Assembly (NCBI GenBank): GCA_038501195.1
Contig: JBBPUQ010000003.1
Span: 946,501 to 1,010,500, forward strand
Reading direction: 5' to 3'
DNA from: Nemania diffusa
Taxonomy: Eukaryota > Ascomycota > Sordariomycetes > Xylariales > Xylariaceae
Length of the DNA stretch: 64,000 nucleotides
Shown: piece after piece, positions 56,701 through 64,000 of the stretch
Layout: each line of letters starts with the position of its first letter
Position numbering within the stretch: position 1 is the stretch's first letter
Notes under the pieces: model-generated
Database searches by the model: none
The model's input: only the letters and a program-made list of their open reading frames with translations
What the model was told of the DNA's origin: nothing
Made by a program: the position numbers and the translations under genes

Positions 56701-59700
56701 TATTTATTTTTAAAAATAAATTTTATTTTTATTTTAATAAAACATTTAATTATTTATTATTAACTTTTATATTATAAATAAATATAAAGTAAAAATTAAT
56801 TAAAAATTTTAATTATTTAATTTATTATTTTATAAACTATTTAATTATTATAAAATATTTAAATTTTTATAATTAAATAATATTTAAAATAATTTTTTTA
56901 AATTATATAATTTATTATTTTATATTTTTATATAATATATTATTATTAATAACTTTTTATTATAAATTTTATAATTATTATTAATTTTTAATAATTTTTA
57001 TAAATAATAAATTATTAAATAAAAAAGTTTTTATTTATTATATTAAAATAAATATTTTTTATATATTATTTTTAAATAATTTATTTTTAAAACTATTATT
57101 TTATTTAAATTATATTAAATTAATATTAGTTTTAATATAAAAAAGTTTTTAAACGTTTTAAAAATGTTTTTTTTTTATTTTTTTATTAAAATAATATATT
57201 TTTTTTTATTAAAATAAAAAAAAAATAATAAAATTTAAATAATTTTTAATAAATTATTAATAAAAGTTTATAAATTTTAAAAAATTATATATATTTTTAA
57301 ATAATTTAAAAGTTTTTTATTTATAAATAATATATATTTTTTAAAAATTTATTTTTATTTTTTTTTTTATTTTTATAATAAAATTTAAATATTTAATTGT
57401 TATAATAGTAAATTTATATTTATTAATATTAAAATATAATTTTATAACTTTTAAAAAATTAAATATTTACTTTATTTTTTTATATAGTTTTTTTTTAAAC
57501 TATTTAATTATATAAATATATTATTTATATATATAAATATAAAAATATTTAAATATTAATATAAAATAATATTAATATAATATTAAAATATTATTAAAAC
57601 TTTAAAAAATTTAAATAATATAATTAATTATTTAAAAAATATAAATTTAATTTAAAATATTATTTTTTATTTTTTTTTTTTTTTAATTTTAAATTTATAA
57701 AAAATAAATTATATATTTAATTTAATAAATTATTTAATTTTTAAAAAATTTATTAAAGTTTTTTTTATTAGTAAAAATAAATATTTATTTATTTTAATTA
57801 TAATATTAAATATTTTATAATTAATATAAAATTATAAATTATTTTTTACTTTTTTTATAAATAATATAAAAGCTTTTATTAATAAATTATTAATATAAAT
57901 ATAATTTTTATTAAATAATTTTATTAATATTTTTTTTAAAAATAATTAATTTATTTTTAAATATTTTATAAAAAGCTTTTATAAAATTATTAATTTTTTG
58001 TTTTTTTTTTTTTTAAATAAAAATATTTTATAATTTAGTTTTTTATAATATAGTAATAGTTTTTTTTTTTATTATTTATTAAATAAGTTTTTTTATAATA
58101 TTAATTTTTTAAAAAATTAACTTTTAATTATATTAATTATAAAAAATATTAAAATTTTAATAATATTTATAAATATAATAATAAAAACTAAAAATTTATT
58201 TATTTTTAAATAATATAATTATTATATTTTTATATTAAATATTATTTTAATTAATTATTAAGTTTTTTTTATTTATATAATATTTTTAATTTAAAATATA
58301 AAACTATTTTTTTATATTTTAAAACTTTTTATTTTATTAATATTAATTATATATTTATAAATAAAATAAATTATTTTTAACTTTTTTATTTATAATTTAT
58401 TTAAAATAATATTATATTTTAATTATAAAATTATATAAATTAATATTTTTTATTTTAATTTATTTATATTTATTTTAATATATATTATTTTTTTAATTTA
58501 TATATATTTTATTATTATTTTTTTTTAATAATAAAAAGTAATAAAAATATATAATAATTATAAATATTTAATAAAAAAATTATTTATAATATATATATAT
58601 TTATAATTTTAATTAATTAAAGTTTTAATAATTAAAATTTTATTATAAATAAAATTTATTATAAAAAATTTATTATTTATATATTATTAAATTTTTATTT
58701 TAAAATTTATAAAACTTAATTTATAAATTTATTTTTAATTATATTTATAAATAAAAATCTTTTTTTTTTTTTTTGAAATTTTATTTTTTAAATTTTTTTA
58801 TTTTTTTTAATATATTAATAGCTTTTATATTAATATTATATATAAAAAACACTAATAAATATTAAGTTATAAAATAGCTATTTTCTTTATAATATAAATA
58901 AATTTTTAATTATTTATTAATAATTTAAAAATTAATACTATTTATATTTATTATTAAAATGTTTTTTTTATATTTATTTTTTTTAATTTTATATTTAAAT
59001 AAAAATTTATATTTTTTTAATTAAAGTTTTATATATATATAATATAATTATAATTTTTTAATTTTTTAATAATAGTTATAACTTTATATATTTAGTTTAT
59101 ATAATTAAAAAAAAACATAATAAATATTAATTTATTTATTAAAAAAAAATAAATAGCTTTTTTTAATATAATTAATTTAATAAAATCATTTAATAATATA
59201 TTTTTTATATTAATTAAAATTTTTCTTTAATTAAAAAAAAAGTTTAAAAAAAGTTGTTTTTTTTTTTAATAAAATTTTAATAACTTTTATACTATTTCTT
59301 TCAAATAGTTTATATTAAAATAATAGTTATAAAAATAATTTAAAAACTTTATTAAATTATAATTATTAATATATTTTTTTATAATAAAAAATAATACTAT
59401 TATTATTTTTATTATATTATTAAATAATTTATTAATAATATAAAACTTATTTTAATTATTATTAATAAATTTAATATTTTTATTTAGTTTATATTTAATA
59501 GTTATTTTTTATATAAAAAACTTAATTTAATTTTTTAAAAGTTTTTTTAATTAAATAAAAAGTTTTTTTTTAATGTTTTTATAATTATTTATATTTAAGC
59601 TGTTTTTTTTTTATTTAATTAATATATTAAATATATTTATTATTAAAATTAAACTAAAAAAACTAAAAGTTAATATTAAAATTAATATTAAAATTAAAGT

Positions 59701-59989
59701 TTTAATTTTAAGTTATTTATTTATTATTTATAAATTATTTAAATAATAATATAATTTATATTAAATATTAACAATTAAAAAGTTTAAAAATATATTTATA
59801 AAATTTAATTATTTTTTTATTTTATTTTTTATAATAACAAATAGCTAAAAAACAATATTTTATATATTTAGTTATTTTGTTTTATTTTTGTTTTTTTACT
59901 TTTATAATAAAAGTTGTTTTTTTATAAGTTTTTAATATTATATAACTAAATAGTTATATATTTATTATTTAAATAAATAAAACTAAATT
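53126..59989. other. Hyper-AT block: no genes
   Basis: About 6.9 kb. About 1% G+C to 56 kb, rising to roughly 4-5% near 59 kb. From about 53.28 to 54.3 kb the plus strand is strongly T-rich, with T runs at 53681-53716 (36 nt) and 54131-54153 (23 nt); another T run is at 55000-55021. A TTAATATTAAAA-type repeat lies near 59670-59700. No gene supported. Confidence 0.65.
53681..53716 (+). repeat. Homopolymer tract, 36 T
   Basis: The longest homopolymer noticed in the window, inside a T-rich stretch that also contains TTTC interruptions. It may derive from a C/T tract whose C bases became T. Its length is error-prone in sequencing. Confidence 0.85.
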
Positions 59990-60068
59990 ATATATAATAA
60001 GCTAAAGTTTAATAGCTATAAATATATATTGTTTATAATTTAATTTAAAAAAAAAAAAAAGTTTTTTT
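59990..60068 (+). repeat. Mosaic repeat, segment D (copy 2)
   Basis: Less mutated partner of 47304-47388 (retains AAGCTAAAGTTTAATAGCT). Here D is followed after about 20 bp by segment B rather than A, so D, A and B occur in different combinations at different sites. Confidence 0.55.
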
Positions 60069-60087
60069 AATATATATATTATATTTT

Positions 60088-60190
60088 AAAACAGCTAAAT
60101 AGTTTAATATATATAGCTAATATAATTTTAATAATTATTTAAAACTATATTTATAAATTAAACTTAGCAGTTTATATAGTTTATAATATA
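60088..60190 (+). repeat. Mosaic repeat, segment B (copy 2, partly preserved)
   Basis: Starts AAAACAGCTAAATAG and retains about nine G/C bases that are A/T in the copy at 53023. The retained bases lie almost all in AGC, AGT or ACT contexts. Confidence 0.65.
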
Positions 60191-63100
60191 AATTTATTAA
60201 ATTAAAATATATAATTAATTATTATAGTTTATTTATAAAAAATAAAATTGTAATAAAAGTTATTTATATATAAATTATTTATTTAATATTTAATAATTTT
60301 TTTATTAATTATTAAAGTTAATAAAATTATAAACTTTTTATAAATATTAATAAATTTTATAACTTTTAATTAAAATAAACTACTTTTTATATTTTAAAAC
60401 TTTTAAATATTATATATATAATAATTAATTAATTTAAAATATTTAAATAGTTTATAATATAATTGTTTATAAAACTGCTAGTTATTTATATATATTAATT
60501 TATAGTTTTATAAAATTATTTTTTTTTTTAAAAATATTTTTAAATAACTTAATATATTTAATTAATTATAACTTAATTAATAATATTTTAAAATTTTTTT
60601 AAAATATAAAACAAATTAATTATTAATAAATAAAATAATTTAAATATTTAAAAATAATAATAAAAACATAAATTTATATTTAAATTATATTTTTAAAAAA
60701 AAAAACTTTAAAATATTTTATAAATATATTTTAAATAATTTAATAAAGTATAAATAATAAATTATATTTAAAAGTTTTTATAATATTATTTTTTTTTATA
60801 TAATTAAAAATAAACAAAAACTTAATATAAAAAAACAATAATATAACTAGTTAATTTTAAAATTAAAAATTATATCTATGTTTATTTTTAAAGTTAAAAA
60901 AAGCTTTTATATTTATATATTTTAATATATTTAGTTTTAATTTTTAACTTTTATTATTAAAATTAAATATTTAATAATTAATTTATAACTTTAGTTTTTA
61001 TTTTTTTCAAATATAAACAAATTATTATAAGTTTTATAATTTAATTAAATAAATTTATATTAATTTAAAAGTTTAAAATAATAATAAATTTAAATTAAAA
61101 TATATTTTATAATATAAATTATATTAATAATAAATTATTTAATATAAAAAATAATATTTAATAAAAATAAAATAATTAAATAATATAATTTATTAAATAA
61201 AAAAAAACTTATACTTTTAAAGCTATTTGTTAATAAAACTAAAGTTAGTTTTTATTTATATTTATTTGTTTTTTTATTATAAAAAAAATATAATAATTTT
61301 AAAACAATAAGTTTTTAAAATTAAAAAATATTAAATATAATAAATATAATAATAAAAAAATTAAACTATAAAATAAAAAACTATTTATTTTTATAAGTTT
61401 TTTTTTTTTAATTATTTTATAATATTAATAGCTTAATTTTATATATTTTTATTAATAATAAATAACAATATATTAATATATTATTAAATTTTAATTATAA
61501 ATAAATTATATATAATTTATATAATATATATATTTAAATATATTAATAGTTTATTATTTTTTATTAATATTTTTTCTATATATATTCTTTATTATAATAT
61601 TTGTTATTATTAAATTTAATAGTTTTATTTAAAATTTAAAAATTTATTAAATTATAAAATATATATAAAATATTAATTTATAATATAATTTAATATATTA
61701 ATATTATTTATTTATTAAATATTTAATAAATATTTAATTTATTTATATAAAGTTAATTATTTAAAGTTTAAAATATTAATGTTTTTATTTAATTAATAAT
61801 TTTTTTAAAGCTTAAATAGTTTTGTAATTCTTTTTTGTTTTTGTTAAAAATAAAAAACTTTATATAGAAAAAATCTAGTTTATATAAAAAACAAAATTAG
61901 TTTTTTTTTAATATTTTCGAAAAATATTATAATAATTTGTTTTAATTATATAAAAAACTATATATAATTAAATTAATTTAACAATTATTTATTTATATAT
62001 AATTAAATATATAATTAAATATATTAATAAATATATAATATTATAAATTAAAGTAGTTTTAATATTTTTATAATAAAGTTTTTTATTAAATTTAATTTTT
62101 TATTGCTATAATAATATTTAGTTATTTTTTATTTTATTTACTATTTTAAAGTTTTATAATATTTAAAAATGTTAAAAAAATATTACAATATATATAAAAA
62201 AAACTAAATATAAAATATATATAAAATATATTTAATATTGCTATAAAAAATAAAAGCTTAAAAAAAACAATTTAAAGTTTTATTTATTAAAGTCATAAAA
62301 CTAAACTTTTTTAAAAACTTTATTTTAAAACAATTATATTAATTAAAAATTAATTATATAAAGTTTTATTTTTAATAATTTTAAATTATATATTTATAAT
62401 ATATTTATATTAAATTAAAAAATAAAAATAAAAGAAATATTAAATAATAAATTTTTTAAATATATTATAAAATATTTAAATTAAATTAAAATAATAACTT
62501 TATTATAATTTATTAAATTAAATATTTATAAAAAAAAAGTAAGTTTATATATATATATATTATTATATAAATATAAATGCTTTTTAATATAAATAAATAT
62601 ATAAACAATATTATAATTGATTTACTATATTTATATAAAAAAAAATCGCAATTATAATATAAATTATAATAAATTTTTATTAAATTTAAATATAAAAAAA
62701 TATATAAGCTTTAAAGTAATATAAACTAATAATAAATAACTAAAGCAGTTAAAAAATTAAACAATAATAATATATATAAGTTTTAAAATATATAAAAGTT
62801 AAAAATTCATTTAAACATTTATATATAAAATTATAATATATAAATAAAATGTTTATATAATTATTATTAATATATATAAAACTTTAAATAAGCTTTTATT
62901 TAATATAAATTTATATTATAATTAATTTATTAAAAATAAATCTTTTTTAATTAATTTATTTTTTTAAATATAAATTGATAATTTATAATAAATTTATTTA
63001 TAATATATTTATTAAAAATAAATCTTTTTTAATTAATTTATTTTTTTAAATATAAATTTATAATTTATAATAAATTTATTTATAATATATTTGTTATTAT

Positions 63101-63536
63101 ATAAAATTTATAAAAAAAACAAAGTTTTAAATAAATAAAGTTATATTATATAAAAAATTTATAAAAAAAAAAAAAAAAAAAGAAATTAAAAATTTTTTTA
63201 TAAAAAAATTGTTTATATATATATATAAAACAATTTAAAGCAATAATAAATAAAGTTATTTATTTAATTAAATAATAAAATAATTCTATATAAATATATT
63301 TAAATAATAAATAATTTTTATTTATTGTTTTTTATATTTTTTATTTTTTATAATAGTTATAATTTAAAAGTTAATATTAAAGTTAAAAAAGCTATTAGTT
63401 TTAATAAAAACTATATTAATTTAATATTATATTTAATATAATTATAAATTAATATATATTTTTAAATTTTTTATATAAAAAGATTTTTATATTATAATTT
63501 ATAATTTAAATATAAATTATATTTTTTATTAAATAT
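60191..63536. other. Hyper-AT block: no genes
   Basis: About 3.3 kb with roughly 4-5% G+C. It contains the 82-bp tandem duplication at 62926-63092, an 18-A run at about 63164-63181 and a short palindrome around TTTTCGAAAA (61911-61929). No gene or RNA supported. Confidence 0.65.
62926..63092 (+). repeat. 82-bp tandem duplication
   Basis: Two nearly identical units, the marker ATTAAAAATAAATCTTTT starting at 62929 and 63011 (period 82 bp). The only clear difference is TTGATAATTT against TTTATAATTT. Both units keep the same C in AATCTTTT, so the duplication is probably later than most of the mutation. Confidence 0.85.
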
Positions 63537-64000
63537 ATTAATAAAACTTTTTATATATATATATATAAAAAGATTTAAAATAATTTATAAAATTTAAAGT
63601 TTATTTTTAAATTTTAAAATTTTATATTGATTTATATATATATTTTATAAAAAAGAAATATAACTAAAAAAATTATATATAAATTATTTATATATATATA
63701 TATATAAAATTTATAAATTTTATAAATTTTAATAAGTTTTTATATTTTTTATTTATTTAATTATTTAATAAAAGTTTTAATTTAAATTTTAATTATATAT
63801 ATTTAATATATATATTTAAGTTTTATTAAATTATTAATTTAATATTAAAGATTTTTTTTTTTATATAATAACTTTAGTTTTAATATTAATTAATTTTTTA
63901 TTAGTTTTTTTATTATTTAATTAAATGTTTTTTTTATATAAATATTTATTAAGTTATTTTTATTATTAATTTAATATATTTTTATAATTTTATAATTTTT
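63537..64000 (+). repeat. Mosaic repeat, segment A (copy 3, runs off the right edge)
   Basis: The longest copy of segment A. It matches 52716-53022 from TTAATAAAACTTTTTATATA, then continues past the point where that copy ends, matching 47391-47778 to the last base. It keeps several G/C bases (AAAGATTTAAA, AAAGAAATATAACT, AATAACTTTAG) that are A/T in the other copies. Confidence 0.7.

Noticed and set aside
1229..64000. Mitochondrial DNA as the source of the AT-rich sequence
   Set aside because: No rRNA, tRNA or respiratory-chain genes are visible in over 60 kb, and the block is joined to a nuclear-type gene with a spliceosomal intron. The repeat copies show RIP-type transitions.

Overview
The window looks like nuclear DNA of a filamentous ascomycete. 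It holds the 5' part of one intron-containing gene (bases 1-1009, minus strand), a short ordinary upstream region (1010 to about 1230), and then about 62.8 kb of extremely AT-rich, gene-free DNA running to the right edge. The fungal assignment rests on a short phase-0 intron with a branch site matching RCTRAC, on the gene's resemblance to an uncharacterised fungal family, and on C-to-T / G-to-A differences between repeat copies. That last pattern is the signature of repeat-induced point mutation (RIP).

Layout. At 1-1009 is a gene whose first 317 residues can be read; it leaves the window at base 1. At 1010-1230 is its probable promoter, beside a sharp isochore edge. From 1230 to about 6 kb the DNA is almost free of G and C (runs of 380-450 bp without either base). 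From about 6 to 43 kb it keeps a few percent G+C and contains the traceable repeats: a four-member short inverted-repeat element family (8187, 9050, 15921, 32171), a 210-bp direct-repeat pair (18284 and 26511), a 75-bp minisatellite (41.2-41.55 kb) and simple repeats. From about 44 to 56 kb it is again nearly G/C-free (one run of 488 bp). From about 56 to 64 kb a few percent G+C returns, with pieces of a mosaic repeat family (47.3, 52.7, 60.0 and 63.5 kb) and an 82-bp tandem duplication.

Interpretation. The AT-rich block is best read as a graveyard of transposable elements destroyed by RIP-type mutation, perhaps part of a centromere or another constitutive heterochromatin domain. The clearest evidence is internal. 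One 265-bp element copy at 9050-9314 still has about 33% G+C, while its relatives at 15921 and 32171 differ from it mostly by C-to-T and G-to-A changes. The two 210-bp copies differ only by transitions, with no indel. Nothing inside the block can be supported as a working gene. I see no CRISPR array, rRNA or tRNA. All G+C percentages are counts or estimates by eye.
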